This document shows positions 1-13,200 of a stretch of DNA of 64,000 nucleotides, in pieces. Source of the stretch: Marthasterias glacialis (lineage: Eukaryota > Echinodermata > Asteroidea > Forcipulatida > Asteriidae); contig OU452228.1 in the NCBI GenBank assembly GCA_911728455.2, forward strand, positions 9,658,629 to 9,722,628, read 5' to 3'. Position numbers and translations under genes: made by a program. Within the stretch, counting starts at the first letter, position 1. Each line of letters starts with the position of its first letter. Under the pieces are notes generated by a model. The model saw only the letters and a list, made by a program, of their open reading frames with translations, had not been told where the DNA came from and searched no databases.

Positions 1-1353
1 CCTGTTTGTATCAATTATCCCATACAAAATGGGACCAGTACATTTCATCTTCCAGTCTTGTTTGGTTACATTGGTTTGAGTCAAGGAAATACGAGGGTTG
101 CATGTTGATATGGTTTGCTTCGCCGATCTGATGAAGCGATACAGAAAAACCGGTGAACACTAAGGTAAAACTTGGGTTATAGTTCAGCTGTTTCTTTGCC
201 TTATTTCAGTTGATCTTCCCCCAAAGTTCGAGTTATTTGGAATGATTTGTCATTAACTACCAAAAAGAGTACCCACACAAGAAACCTTACTAAATCATGC
301 GTCAGACCATGGAGATAGTAGTCAAACTCAGAACTCAAACATTTTCGGAGAAACACTGATATAGTCTTTGATATGGGCAACACCCAGATGATTAAAAATA
401 AAAGACAGAAAATAAAACCTAGAAATTATTAATTGCAAATATTGTCAGGGTGTAACAACCCCTTTATAAAAGTTTGACCCAAGTTCCTTTGAAACTATTA
501 CACAAAGGGGAACATGACATAAATGGTGGCAGCCTGATAACATTATATTGGACCGAGGTTAGAGAATTCCCAATGATAGAAGATGACACCAAACCACAGT
601 ATCAGAGCTCCCAGTAACAAAAACCAAGATATTATTAGCATAAATAAGCAAACTCGATTTTTGACCATATCTTTTTCCCTCACAAAAGGGCGGTTAATTG
701 GAAAAACGTAATATAAATCCTTTATACCTATTTAAAAATGATTAGTGTCGTATTTATAAGAACAGATGATAAAAAAATGCAGATATTTCTAATAAAGTTA
801 AAGCATAAAAGTGTCTAGATACATGAATACGTAATTTATTTCAATACTAAAGTTGTTGTTAAAAGAAGCAGCAGCTTGACAACACAGGAATCAAATGAGG
901 ACAGATGGAATGGCCAAAGACACAGACAGAATGAAAAAACATACTAAAATAGAAAACATTTACAAGAAACAAAGGCGGATCTGGAGAATGCTGATGCAGC
1001 TCTCCTGCCCCCGATCCAAAAAAAAAAAAAATAATCCAATACCTAATTTCATAGCACTCTATACAAGTGAATCCCACCCCCCACCAACCCAACCCATCCC
1101 CCACCATTTTAGGGTTTGTCCTTTATTGTTCAGTGACTGGCCAGTAGGATCAGTTAACTTGTCCTTTCACTAGTCTGTCAGCCTTTTCGCCAGTTAATAT
1201 TTCAAATCAAATAAGGATGCTTCTCAACTCTGTACTCGCCAGCCATACAACTTAGAGTGAATTTTGACTAGTCCTCAGGTGTTCTAACTAACATTTTGCC
1301 AGCGGACCACTATTAAGGAAGAAGACTGCATATGTCTCTGGATTCATCACTGA

Positions 1354-1424
1354 AGAGAGTACAAGTAATACGGCAGAACACAAAGGGACTGGATGTTTAT
1401 GTTTTGCGGGTATTTGTACTCTCT
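1354..1424. repeat. Hairpin with 15 bp arms
   Basis: AGAGAGTACAAGTAATAC (1354-1371) is complementary to GTATTTGTACTCTCT (1410-1424) apart from a small bulge. A third AGAGAGTAC lies near 1632. Confidence 0.6.
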
Positions 1425-1769
1425 AAAATTGCCCAAGTGGTGTCAGTTTAGCTCTTTTGAGAGTGAAACTCACTGTGCATCCACCTTTCTGAATGAAGTT
1501 GAGGCGAGTTTTATTCTGATTCAAGTTAAAAATACTTGTCTTACACTATAAAAGTAGCTGTCTGCCATATGTGGCTCTCTGGAAGAGTGGTATGGCTGAC
1601 AAAACAGGTGGTTTTTCACTCTTTGTACATTTAGAGAGTACAGTATTGGTTTATGTATGGATCAGAACAGTCATTCAAAACCTCTCCCCTTTAAAGTCAA
1701 CATAGCTGAACCGAGTAAAAAGTCTACAAATATGAACTCTACAAATTCACATAAAATTTGTCTGCCGTG

Positions 1770-1794
1770 TTTTTTTTTTTTTTTTTTTTTTTTT
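1770..1794. repeat. Poly-T run (25 nt)
   Basis: Uninterrupted T on the plus strand. Confidence 0.95.
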
Positions 1795-3148
1795 GAAGCT
1801 GATCATCACTGATAAACAAAATAGCCAAACCCTGCACAAATTATTATTTCCTCATTAAAAATCTTCATTAAAATTTGTAAAAAATATACTCTTGATCATC
1901 TTACCAAATATTAATTCTCCAGGAACATTTGAAAAATCCATTAAAAATTATGTACATATTATTTTCCTCGCACTGAACGTCCCGTCATACTCTACAAGAA
2001 AAATACTCTACCCCAAATTTAAACCAAATTTAAACGGCTAAAATATAGTAAAGGCTATAAGTAAAAATACATTACATAACTACTCTATATTTTGGTATGA
2101 ACTGTTATTTAATACTGGACGTTTGAGTTACAGTCATAAGAAACAGAACATAAAATGTCTCCTTCAACAATGTCAGTTTATACCTGTATTTACACCTTTT
2201 AAACTTGTCATCCTATTGTTTACTCTACCTTTGTTAAGTTCCGTCAATTTCATTTGTATATTTGTTCACACTTCAGTACCAAAATCCTCAATTTAAGGAA
2301 ATAGAAATGTCACACACTGTTTTGTGTCATAATATATTTACATAAATTAGCAGATGTGCTTTGTTGATTTTATAAAAAAAAATTTTAAGAATATTGTTTT
2401 CCTTACAGCACCCCTGACAAGACATTGACCAATGTGTGAGGGAAAGATACATGTACATATGTACATTCTTTTAAACTGTAATTAGTTAAGTCAGAGTCGT
2501 TACCGAATAAATTTAAATGTATGTTCACCATTCTTTTCTCCTAGGATTGTTGAGGTGTTTCCTTTACTATCATAGGAGTAAACAAAAAGTTTGTTTTTCT
2601 ACCAAGGAGCGTTAAGGTATTTTTTCTAGGTCTGTTTTTGTGTTGTTTCCCCCAATGGGAAGTTCATGCATTTTCTTAAAGGTGTGATACACAACTGGTT
2701 TACGGAAGAGTACATTTCTCCCAACTCCTCTTGTTTTCAATGAACACACCAACAAGTTTTTTTTCACAAACATTTAATGAAATTAGAAGTTTCCTTTTTG
2801 AGAAAACTCTGAATAACAGTTGTTGTTTGGTCTCGTTTATGTGCATGTTTATTATCCGCTTATTTTGATATGCCAAAAAATGAAATACGAATTGAGTGTT
2901 GAGGGGTAATTTTCTTGAAAATGACCATATTTCAGACAAAAGTACATACAGCTTTACCTACCAGGACTGTAGGTATTGGTACTAAGGGAATCAAGTTTAC
3001 AGCACTCAATTTCTATATTGGAAATTTGTAGTTTTTTTTCATTCATCACAACACCAACCCGGTACCATACACTTAACTGCCTTATAATTCTTGTAATAAA
3101 ACTACAATGAAAAATACTTTGGTTTGTCTACTCTTTAGCAAGTGTTGA

Positions 3149-3170
3149 CCCCCCCCCCCCCCCCCCCCCC
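3149..3170. repeat. Poly-C run (22 nt)
   Basis: Uninterrupted C on the plus strand; likely length-variable and prone to sequencing error. Confidence 0.95.
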
Positions 3171-3345
3171 GGCACCAACGTTCACACTTGGCTACTGTCT
3201 GCCACGCTCACCATCTTGGGTGTCAAATTGCATGTTAACATTATGGTAAGCGTGAACATGCAGCGCCCCCTTCAATCTGTTATACACTGTATAAATCACA
3301 CGGGGACACCGACTCCCAAAATGGCGCAGCCAAGATTAATGCGAT
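3171..3345. repeat. Dispersed repeat, related to 13730-13910 (inverted) and in part to 32380-32420
   Basis: Shared landmarks include GACTCCCAAAATGG, a cacggggacac / cacagggacat block and GTTATACACTGTATAAAT / GTTATACAGTGT. Copies are in opposite orientation. Confidence 0.55.
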
Positions 3346-3738
3346 GACTATTGTCAGGTGAATTTAAGTCAATAGGAAACAATCCCTTTTCTATGCACCA
3401 ATCAAACCCTTCAACAGCCTACCCAAAAGCGGGTAATTTTTGGTGGTCTGGGTGACAGCGTTCTTGCATTTCTCAGTATTTGAGGCAGAAAACAGCTCTC
3501 AGATCATAAAAAAAAATCATTACATTTTTTAAAATATCACTTCCAATCGTGTATCATACCTTTCTAACCTTTGCAGATTTCCCGTTTCACCAAGATACTG
3601 ACAAAGCACTTGGTATTTTCCAAGTGCTTTCAAAAATGTCCAAAACTTCTGAGGTGGGAAGCAGAACTAGTAGCTTCCACCATGGAGGTAGACTCCATGC
3701 TTCCACATTCCATAACAGATGTCTTAACCCTTTCTTAA

Positions 3739-4479
3739 CCCTTTAGTTACCAAATTGTTTAGACATAAACAACCGCTGGTGACTGCATTTTTGACCACTC
3801 AAGCGTGAAGCACAAATTCTTACACATCAGAAAGCTTTCTTAAAAGCCATATTTACAAACTCTGCTATCACCTTGAAGATATTGTTTGACAGAAAAAGGA
3901 GGATTGAAAATTGTCTTACTTATAGAGTTTCCTGTCATGTAATCCAAAAATCATTGAGATAAGCCAATAAATTTCAAAATTCTTGGTCTTTGTTTCCGCA
4001 GTGTTATCTGTAACTCCAACACTTTTTTGCACACAACCACATGGCGCTCCATAGGTGTTTGGCAATTCAGATCTTTTCACTCCAATTTGAAGGGATTGCA
4101 TAACAGCAACCTTATTTTATTTTTACCGTCATTGGAAAGATCTGATCTTTCTCTTTTCAACCATCGCTTGGGCATGGAGGGTGAACATGGACAAAACTAC
4201 AGCTTTATACAGGCATGCAACTTTGAATTTGCTAAAAACAAGGAAATAGCCAAACAAACTTTGTACAGTGTTTTTCAGTTTTCTATGAAACTTAAAGTGA
4301 CCCAAAATAGAAGAAATCGGCTGATCCGCTGAAAAGTTGCATGCCTGTTTATAACTAACAGTCTTTGAACTTAGGCTTGAGTGCTTTTTGGTGTGTAAGC
4401 TTGGGTGACTCAATCGCCAAAGGTTAAGAAGACTGGGTATGAGTACAGTCGGCAAAAGTCGCCTACAGTAAGGAAAGGG
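3739..4479. mobile_element. TTAA-flanked MITE (family with TIR CCCTTTAGTTACC), with a nested insertion
   Basis: It has TTAA at 3735-3738 and 4480-4483. The left end CCCTTTAGTTACC and the right end GTAAGGAAAGGG are imperfect inverted ends. The compact copy at 45479-45695 lacks about 0.5 kb present here, including a second MITE at 4209-4348. TTAA targets and CCCT ends are typical of piggyBac-type elements (inference; no transposase). Confidence 0.6.
4209..4348. mobile_element. Small MITE with ends ACAGGCATGCAACTTT
   Basis: Left end acaggcatgcaacttt and right end aaaagttgcatgcctg are inverted. The core contains TTGTACAGTGTTTTTCAGTT. Related copies are at 15700-15850, 51655-51770 and 55895-55995. 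Confidence 0.65.
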
Positions 4480-5034
4480 TTAACCATCAGACCACCGAGT
4501 CTGCAAAGGCATAAAGGCTCGCATGATTTATTATTTGCATTGAGAGCCTGCAGAGCTCAGAAAAAAAGTTATCCGTGATACATCTGAAACTTTTGCCTGC
4601 ATCTTCTTTTCTTCAAGAAACCTGAGCACTGCAAGATTTTTTTTTCTTTTTTCACAAGATTATCACAAAATAACCACGATATAAATTGTCTCTGTACAAT
4701 TGGATAATTTGGCACTGTTTGAAAACCCATACAGTTGATAACAATACAAACGAGTTACCATGGAAAGACAGAGATAATATTTGACAAATGTGAGCAATAA
4801 CTTTTGTCAACGATGTAAAAAATTACTGATGACAATAAGTCTTAGGGCTGCAATGATTTCTTACAGACGATTATGAAAACTCCTTATGCCAATGGGTTCT
4901 TTCATGTGATAATAAGCATATTCCACACACACAAAATTATGCAAGAAAAAAACCCAAAAACAATAAAGTTATAAAGTCTATAGTGCATATTTGCAAACAC
5001 TACTTTCAAAAAATGCAATAACTGCATCAAGTAA

Positions 5035-5230
5035 GATGATTATTTTTCAGTTGTACCCTTTCATCGACGTCTGATTGGCACTGTATTTTCGTTGCTTTCC
5101 GAGTAAAATATCCATAGGCTACACTACCCGTGTGGGATTTGAGCCCACGACCCACACATTCTAGAGTAGGTGTGTTAGCCACTAGACTACCCAGAGTGCC
5201 TGGTGACAAAGGCCAGTTTGAATGCTGTAA
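5035..5230 (-). mobile_element. tRNA-headed SINE, family A
   Basis: The minus strand reads like a tRNA: GGTAGTCTAGTGGCTAACAC (A-box region), later GGGCTCAAATCCCACACG (B-box region). The tRNA fold is degraded and the same head plus body recurs at 5291-5637, 12505-12730 and 50165-50370. That makes it a SINE rather than a tRNA gene. Confidence 0.6.
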
Positions 5231-5290
5231 CTAGCAGCGTGTACAACAGTTTAATAATGTAATAATTGCATCCAGATTAATAAAGAATGT

Positions 5291-5637
5291 TATTTTGGTT
5301 TTACCCCACACTGATGTGAAATTAAGCACTGTTTACTTTTATCTGGATTTTGGGGGTTTTTTTTGGGGGGGGGGATTGTTTTGTACCTGGAAAATTTATT
5401 TATTTATTTATTTATTTTTTATTTTTTTTTTGGGGGGGGCGTGCCCCCGCCCCCATGGCTGCGGCGATGTGCCCCATGTCCCATGGGAAAAAAAAATCCA
5501 CAGGCAAACTACTCAGGTGGGATTCACACCCACTACCCACTGCTTTCTAGAGCAGGCGACTGAACCACTAGACCAACGGTGACAAGAGGCCAGCTGGAAT
5601 CCTATACATGTAATTAGCAGTGGGTACCGCAAACTAC
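5291..5637 (-). mobile_element. tRNA-headed SINE family A, disrupted by a G/T-rich tract
   Basis: The head is at about 5500-5585 (revcomp of GGTGGGATTCACACCCAC) and the body has ACACTGATGTG. Between them lies 5345-5475, with runs of G and T, (TTTA)n and a GGGGGGGCGTGCCCCC hairpin. Three overlapping ORFs here are artefacts of low complexity. Confidence 0.55.
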
Positions 5638-6434
5638 CATGAAATACTGCAAAGAGTCCACCAGATTTCTAAAAAAAATTATATTTCAATTTTGTTCCAC
5701 CATATGCAGAATTTAGTAAGTACATTTTAATAAGGCTCTACCATTACAACAATGCAGTGCCTTCATTTAAAAAAAAAGATTCCCAAACAAATATAAAGTG
5801 TCCGACACGCTTACAAATTATCTTGTTTAGCATCTTGTCAGGGGGGGAGCAAGACTTTCATTTCAGCAATCATTAAAACATATATGATCTGTGCTCCTGT
5901 GATTTGCGCCCCAACAACGAATTGTTTCCAGCAAACAAAATTTATAAGAGCATGTTATTTTATAACAAATAAAAATAAGAAATTTTTGTCGACCTTGCAG
6001 ATAGCTAAAAAAATAATTGCTTTTGAAACGGCTCACTTTTGCGAGTTTGAAACTTTTGCGAGTCGGAAGCGCAGACCTAGTTGACATTCATATGCATGAC
6101 GTGCTAACAGGGCCCGTGATTGCACGCAATATGTTTTTTTCTATTGTACATCGTCGTACTGGGAGTTGCGAACGAATGCTATTCATGTACAGTGTATTTC
6201 AGCAGCACCCATAAGATGCATTATTCAAAATCTGCTCTTGCAAAGAACGTGTAAGCACTGAAATTGAGAAGTGTACAACCAGGTAACGGGTGGATTTATT
6301 TTTTGTTGTCCACACAAACATTGATTTTTTAACTAGTTACTCTGACAATATTCGCTGATGACTTTTTTTGCATTCGATATCTCATTTGAAAAAAAAGTTA
6401 ACAACTTCGGTCATCCAACAAAAATAGCAATTCC

Positions 6435-6440
6435 TTTATT
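6435..6440 (-). terminator. Possible poly(A) signal of FHIP1
   Basis: This is the first AATAAA hexamer on the minus strand after the stop codon, giving a 3' UTR of about 0.5 kb. A second lies at 6300-6295. No GT-rich downstream element clearly favours either one. Confidence 0.3.
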
Positions 6441-6954
6441 TTGATTAATTTTTCATGGTAAAATCGGCTTGAGCACAGACCATATATCTTTAATTTAATG
6501 AATTGCAACTACTTGTTTGAAAGTGTGATACAAATCACTGTGCATCTTAAAGTTAGCATGATTCCTAACCTAGGAGGAGTCTGGTGATATCGACTGCAGG
6601 TCTCGTTAATTTAGTCAAGAATCTCCTTCGAGCAGAACACATTAAGTATGTCAGCTTTGGAGTCAGAAGTAACAAATAAGCCCTAATGTGCAACCAATGT
6701 GTGTGTGCATTGCATATTGAATTTCTAACCAACAGGATTGGATTTGTTTATACATACAGGAATGTTTTTTAAAAGACACATGCATATAACCTTGGTAAAC
6801 TTAAAATAACATAATCATTTTCAAAAACAACAGAGATTTACGATTCATCAAATTTCGTCTTGTCTAAAAAGTTTTTATAAAAAGTGGTTAAAAATGTATT
6901 ATTTGTTTAGTCGTCTCGTATTTCTTTTCTTCACGGCTGATGATTCCATCAGTC

Positions 6955-7220
6955 TCATCTCAATCCCAGTTCCTGCTCACTAAACGCAACAGCATGCTCC
7001 TGAGAAATGGCCGCCAGTTCCTTGAGGAACTCGTCCAAGATGACCGTGCAGTAGACGGCATTCCTCGTCTTGAGTGACTGGTACTCTGCAGAGGCAGCCG
7101 GTAGCGCCATCCCTGCTTCGTTTATTCTGGACAACTTTTGTTTCTCCGCCGCGCTGATGGATTTATTGCGACGACTGCCCCGGCGAAGGAAGAGATCCAA
7201 TGGAGTTGATTTGCGGGTCG
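6955..7220 (-). CDS. FHIP1: FHIP1 coding exon 11 (terminal)
   Basis: 266 nt encode ATRKSTPLDLFLRRGSRRNK and the conserved end SLKTRNAVYCTVILDEFLKE, LAAISQEHAV, then LGLR and TGA (6957-6955). Vertebrate FHIP1 has the same RVKNAVYCAVIFPEFLKELA pattern near its C terminus. The acceptor is cttctctcag with two entering bases. Confidence 0.95.
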
Positions 7221-10200
7221 CTGAGAGAAGAGAATCCAAACCACATTTTACTTACAAAGAAGCAACTTTTTTCATTTTCTTCAAATTTGCACAATGAAAC
7301 TACTACATTACTTTAAACAATGTGAGGGTCAAGGAACTTAAAATGAGTTTGCCTTCAGGTAAACTATTTAACCCCAGCCGTGTCCCAGACCGATTAAATT
7401 GGCCCAATTTTTAGACTTTATATTTGCAGAGTGGATTAAATCGGCCTTATTTATAATGCATTTAAAAATGATCTTGAAAGTTCAGGTTGTGGCCAAAATA
7501 AAGTTTGGGCAGTCAGCTTTGAGCTTGTGTATGACTTGTCTACAGTCATTGTTTCTAGAATTTTTATTCACAATTTCTAAAAAACAAAATTAGTAATTTA
7601 CAGCTTAAAATGCATACCATTACACATATTTAATACAGTGCACTGCTAGGAATAAAATACATTATAAAAAACATGTTCATGCATAGACCTTTTCTCCAAC
7701 TTTGCATCAAATTCAATTATTTTTTAACAGTATAAAGGTCACAGAACACAATAAGTAGGCCAGCAGGAAAATGTTCAACATATAAAAAGAAGGCTACTTG
7801 GTACCAGGGTTGCTGTGAGCATTAACAAGAAACACATCTTACCACTACTCTTCAGCGAACCACTTCGTTGTCTTGTAGTCTTTGCCAGCTCTTCACTCTC
7901 CACAAGAGAGCGCCCCTTGTAAACGCTGTCACCGTCCTCTCTTAGGAAGAGGTACTCCTTTGCTCGGACAAGAAGGTTCTCAAACTCGGGGATGGTTGCT
8001 GCATAGGCATCCAAGTTGTTCCTTATTGTTGTCAGAACCTGACAGGATTAGGAGAAAGAATATTTGTTGACACATGTTGCTGTTAAATTTCACAGGACTC
8101 AGTAAGAAGTAAAACAATGTTTTACTATTATTTTTCACTACTTTACAACTAAGGCACAAGATCTAAATTATACCTTAAAATATCCACAGAATAAACATAG
8201 AAGAGTTTCAATAAGTTTGTTTATAGATAGAGATAATAGTATAATAGTATACTAGCATAATATAATAGCATAGTGTAATAGCATAGGATAACAATTTCTG
8301 ATGGGAAAAAAACAAACAATGATAATTTCCATAAAAATGTGCAAAACAACATTCATTAAAGAACAACTATTAGTTAATGTTTTGAGTAACAGTTCACATT
8401 ACGTGTAATATTGCAAAATAATAATAGGGAACATGTAAAACATCACAAACAGTTCATTTTAAAGAATGAAACAATGTGTAATTGTCCGGTAAAGATGTGA
8501 GCAAAAATTCATGGTGGAAATTCAAAATCACACGCAGACATTTGACAGCAGAAAAAACCCTGCCACAATTCTTAGCAAATAACAAGGCATAATAATGAAC
8601 ATCAAACAAGGTAAGTTATCAAGTTATTAAGACAATTCAAAATGACACACAGACATTGGACAGCAGAAAAATCTCTGCCACAATTCTTAGCAAATAACAA
8701 TGCATAATAATGAACATCAAATAAGGTAGATCCTGAAGTTATTCAGACAATTCAAAATGACACATTAATTTGACAGCAAATATCTGTGCAACTGCACTTA
8801 GTCATGTTAGTAAATAATAATGCTACATACATGCAGCACGACGTTTAGGAGAAAACACATCATGAAACAGAAAACACAGAGGTGAACTCTCTGTTCAAAC
8901 ACAACTGGATTATGTATGCAAGAATAACGCAAACTGGTTAGTAAACTTCAGTCTGGCAATAAAAAAAAAGGTTGGTAAATGAATTTTGACATAAAATCAA
9001 GCCAGGAGTAGACTGTGCAAATCTCACTTGTATTTCAAACATTTGGCCACATAAAATGTGCAGTTTTATTTCCTTCACAAGTGATGTACCCCAAGTTCCA
9101 TCAAATGTTTGAATTGGTGCTTGACATGCACTCTTTTGTATGACAGAAAAACAATGAAGGGTACCACTTACGTTAACAGTTTTTCCAATGGTTGTAAACT
9201 TGTTTTTAAGTACCTGATACCACCCAAAAGTGTCTCAACATGTGAATGGACATGCAGGCTTACAATACAAATAATTTGAGTAGATTCATTTGATGTTTTA
9301 AAGTACATCCTTTTTAAATCACCCTCAAATTTCCATACAAAAATTGACAGAAAAAGTTACCAGCATTTTCCGTCCATTTTTTGAATGAAATTTAAAGATA
9401 ATTAAACAACAATTTTAATCCACTCAAATTAAATTCATTATAAGCATTCATGTCCATTCGCATGTTGAAAAACTTTTTGGTGGTTTCAGGTACTCAAAAA
9501 AAAAAAATTTACAATTTGAAAAACTGCTAACGTGACGACAGAAAAGTGGTCTGTTTATTGTGTTTCCCATCTTTGACACTATGTCCATAAATGACATGAC
9601 AAAAATAACTTCATACATTTCTTTTCTGTACAATGCCGCATGATAAAACTGACCTGTATCAGTGACCTCACACTTGGCTGGAACACCATACTGGTATTGA
9701 GGAGGTATGAGCGAATGAGGGGCTGTGGGTAGTATGCTAGTCTGGCAACAATTCCAGTCAGCAGTAGATTGACATAAAACGAGTTCTGCATCATGGTATC
9801 CAGACGTGCAAAGATGGCATCCATGAAAGGACCTAGTAAACAACCCACACGGGAAGGAACACAAGAGTTCAATTAAATGCACATGTTTACAGATGGTAAC
9901 AACCAAAATTCAAAGGGTCTCGGGAAAGGGTAAAATACATGTTGTTAAAGTTCTATACTACTTGAACAAATTCCAGTTCATCCTAAGATCTGCTGTGATC
10001 TACAACGAAGAAAATGATATGTTCAGATACAAAATGAATACAAATAATGTTTGTACATAAAACCTGAGATGGGCCCCTCCCCGCCCCCCCCCCCAAAAAA
10101 AATAAATAAATACAAATTCTTTTTCAAGCTGTCTTAAAGCCCAAACTCAACATTGGTTAGAAAGAAAAACATAAATGTTCACAGATTTACAAGCACCTTA

Positions 10201-13200
10201 CATGGTATAAAGATAACGATGGTAGAAAACTTTCCTGTCTGAAGTGTTATCGTTTTTAAATAATAAATGAAATAAGATCCAAAATTAAGATCCGTTTTCT
10301 TGCAAATGAAACAATGAAATGAGCTTAAATTTTTACAGGTTGGTTTTATCACGTACATCTTGATTTGTGCAAAGAATGGAAGCATTTACAGTCAGTTTAC
10401 CAATGTTGAGCTGGGGCTTTCAACCAAATAACAGATTGAAAACTGAAAAAATGAAAGGACAAGAATAAAACCAATATGCCATTCAACGTTAAAAACTGTC
10501 TACAGCTTTACCTGTCGTTGGCATTCCAATAGCCCTTCCAATTGGAGTGTAAAGAGGTCTGGATACAGTTTCTTGAGTAGGTGATGACTGGGACCTCAGT
10601 GATCTATTTAAACTTTGGTTTGAAAGGCCCGAGGCATTACGATTCCTGTCCGTGTGAACTGATGAGTTGAGTATTGAGAAATAGTTCTCATTCATGGACG
10701 AGTTCAGAGTTTCAACGGTGGTGGCTTCACTGGCCTCACTGCTGAGTGCAATTCGATAAGCTTTGCCGCTTGAGTTGGTTTGGTGGTTTGCACCCTTTGG
10801 AACGTTGAAGCCCAGCGCATGCAGGATCTGATCAGCCTCATTCTCAATACCATCGCCACCTGAGGAAGCCCTCTTCAATAAGACAGCCTTTGGGGAAAAC
10901 TCAATATCGGAGTCAAACTCCCAGAATACACAGGGTTCGTCACTATCCCTCTCCAACTCCGGCCTAATTAGGCTGAGTCTCTTTCGTTTCTTCTGATCGT
11001 CCGATAGAGTTTCTATGAAGTTAGCACTGTCAGTGTCCTCTCCAAGAGCCTGTAGCCAGTTGGCAACCTGGGAGCCCTTCTGAGAGCTTCCGATACGGTT
11101 GACTTGAGGAATTGAGCTCCCACCATTGTAGTTGCAGTCTAAAATTGGTGAGTTGCTACCAGAAAAGGCACTATCAGTTTCCTGTGAGGGTTTACAGGGT
11201 CCTGTATTATTAAGATCTTTAGGTCTGGATTTTCCTGAACTGACCCGGCTCTCCGGGGTGGAGAGTTCACTGACAATGTCTTCCGATTGATCGGGCTCAG
11301 TGGCGTGTAGATTACCGGATGATTTAGTTTGTCCAACATGACCATTTGCAACTGGTCTGCTGTCTGGGGTATTTTCTTTAGATAGCTTCTTTTCCGCAGA
11401 CTGCTGAGGCTCACTTGTGTGGTTCCTGCTTCCTTTCAAATCCGCATGGGTGCAAACACCATTCTCCACTGGCCTGATTTCTACATTTTGTAGGGTGGAC
11501 CTATTTTCATTTTGTGAAGAACCTCCGTTAACTGCACTCTGTTCCAACAACTCCTTTTCATCCATGAATAAATCAGTGATATTTACGTCAGAGGTATCCA
11601 CACTTTCACAATCAGTTCCAATTTTCAACGATAACACCTCTTGAATCGTTGCAGTTAGCTTGGGGTCCACACTCCGCTTTCTATCCCTAGGTCTTGGAAG
11701 GAATTCTGCTACACTATAAGATTTAAATGATGATGACCCTGTATCGTCATCAGCGGCTAGTATGGCAAATGATGCTGAGCTTGGAGCATTTGTAGACATA
11801 TCAAAAGTGGACGAAGACCTTTTTCTTTCATAAGCGGGCGACAAGTTGTCGGGACTGAGAGTTTCAGGGGGAGGGTTGAGTCCATCGTACGGTGCAGACC
11901 AGTTCAGAGTGCCAATAGTGCAGGCTCGTATCCCCTCTTTGGCATCGAGGAGGTACTCCACCTGACTTGTTTCAAAATCTTCCAGTGACTGTTCTGTTGG
12001 CTGGCTGCCGGATGCGGGGAGCTGGTCAGCAGCTTGAGAAGGCTCTAGCTGTTTGGGGACAGCATCTCTCTGCCAGCTCTTGGCAATCTGGCCTTTAGCC
12101 CTGTTAGTCCATCCACGACTCGGCAAAGTAAGTTTCACCTGTTTCTTCTCAGGTGATGAGTCACCGTTCGACATTCTGTTGGAATCACTAGCTGCTGCAG
12201 CTGTCACCGCTTTGGGTTCCTCATTTTTTGATCTGGTCTTGCAGCAGGCAGGTCTGAGTGACAAGAACCTGTCTGCCGACTTACTGTGCAGGTCCACCTC
12301 TCTTATAGCTTTGCGCTGGCTGACCATCAAATGGTTGCATGGCACCAAATATCTATGATTGAATCAAAACATCCTTTTCATCAATCCAGTTTTAAAAAGC
12401 ACTGCAAATATATCATCAAACATGTCAAAACTGATTCACTTGCAAAACAATCTGAATAAGTTGTGTTTCTAAAAAAACAAATAGGTAACAAACTTTCTTA
12501 AAAATCCATAGGCGTATTACTCAAGTGGGTTTCGCACCCATGACCTTTGCAATTCTATAATAGATGTATTACCACCAGACTACCGAGATTGCCCAGTAGC
12601 TATAGCTAGATGTAGTTTGAATCCTTTATTTAGCAGTGGGTATCGCAATGATTGTTTAAAATAGATGTTAAATTTGCATCAGGAATAAAGAATATTTGTG
12701 TTTTACCCATACACCGATGTGTGTTAAGCGCCGTGTACCCAGTACTTTCCTGAGTCCGTTGAAAAAAAATCCAGAGGCAGTTCGACTCTTTATTTTAGCA
12801 GCAGGTACCACAACCACAACACACATCGTTGTGTGGGTGAAACACAAATATTATTCTTTATCCCCGAAGCAAATTTAACATAAACAAAAACCAACAACAA
12901 ACAAACAAAACCAAAATTTTGTCTCGCACATATATTATTTTACCATAAAAGTTCCTAAACCATTATATTAAAATCACAAGTGTTAAGTAAAACTTGCCAG
13001 TGTTGCATGATTGAGAGACAGTAGTGTAAGGATACGTAAGCAGTAGCACCATGTTACTACATGTATAGCCTTTTATCAAGGCCTTCGTGGCTTAGACAGC
13101 TATGTAGCCGCGAAGACCAATACAAGTCAGCACGCAAAATCGAGTGGCGAAGCCAAGAGGGCCTTTTCCAACTTGATTTTGCGGTTTTTGTTGTTGAATT

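Larger units (their letters stand above)
1..6434. other. Downstream flank of FHIP1, no gene seen
   Basis: AT-rich sequence with no supported coding exon on either strand. It holds the runs and repeats listed separately and a short hairpin at 1354-1424. Part could be a longer FHIP1 3' UTR. ORFs here are short and lack homology. Confidence 0.6.

Noticed and set aside
11139..11644. ORFs overlapping FHIP1 exon 8 in other frames
   Set aside because: Shadows of the real exon with no similarity of their own.
10489..12348. FHIP1 exon 8 starting at a methionine and ending at 10489
   Set aside because: The apparent start is a TTG Leu inside the exon, and the last eight codons plus stop are intron; splice sites place it at 12352-10512.
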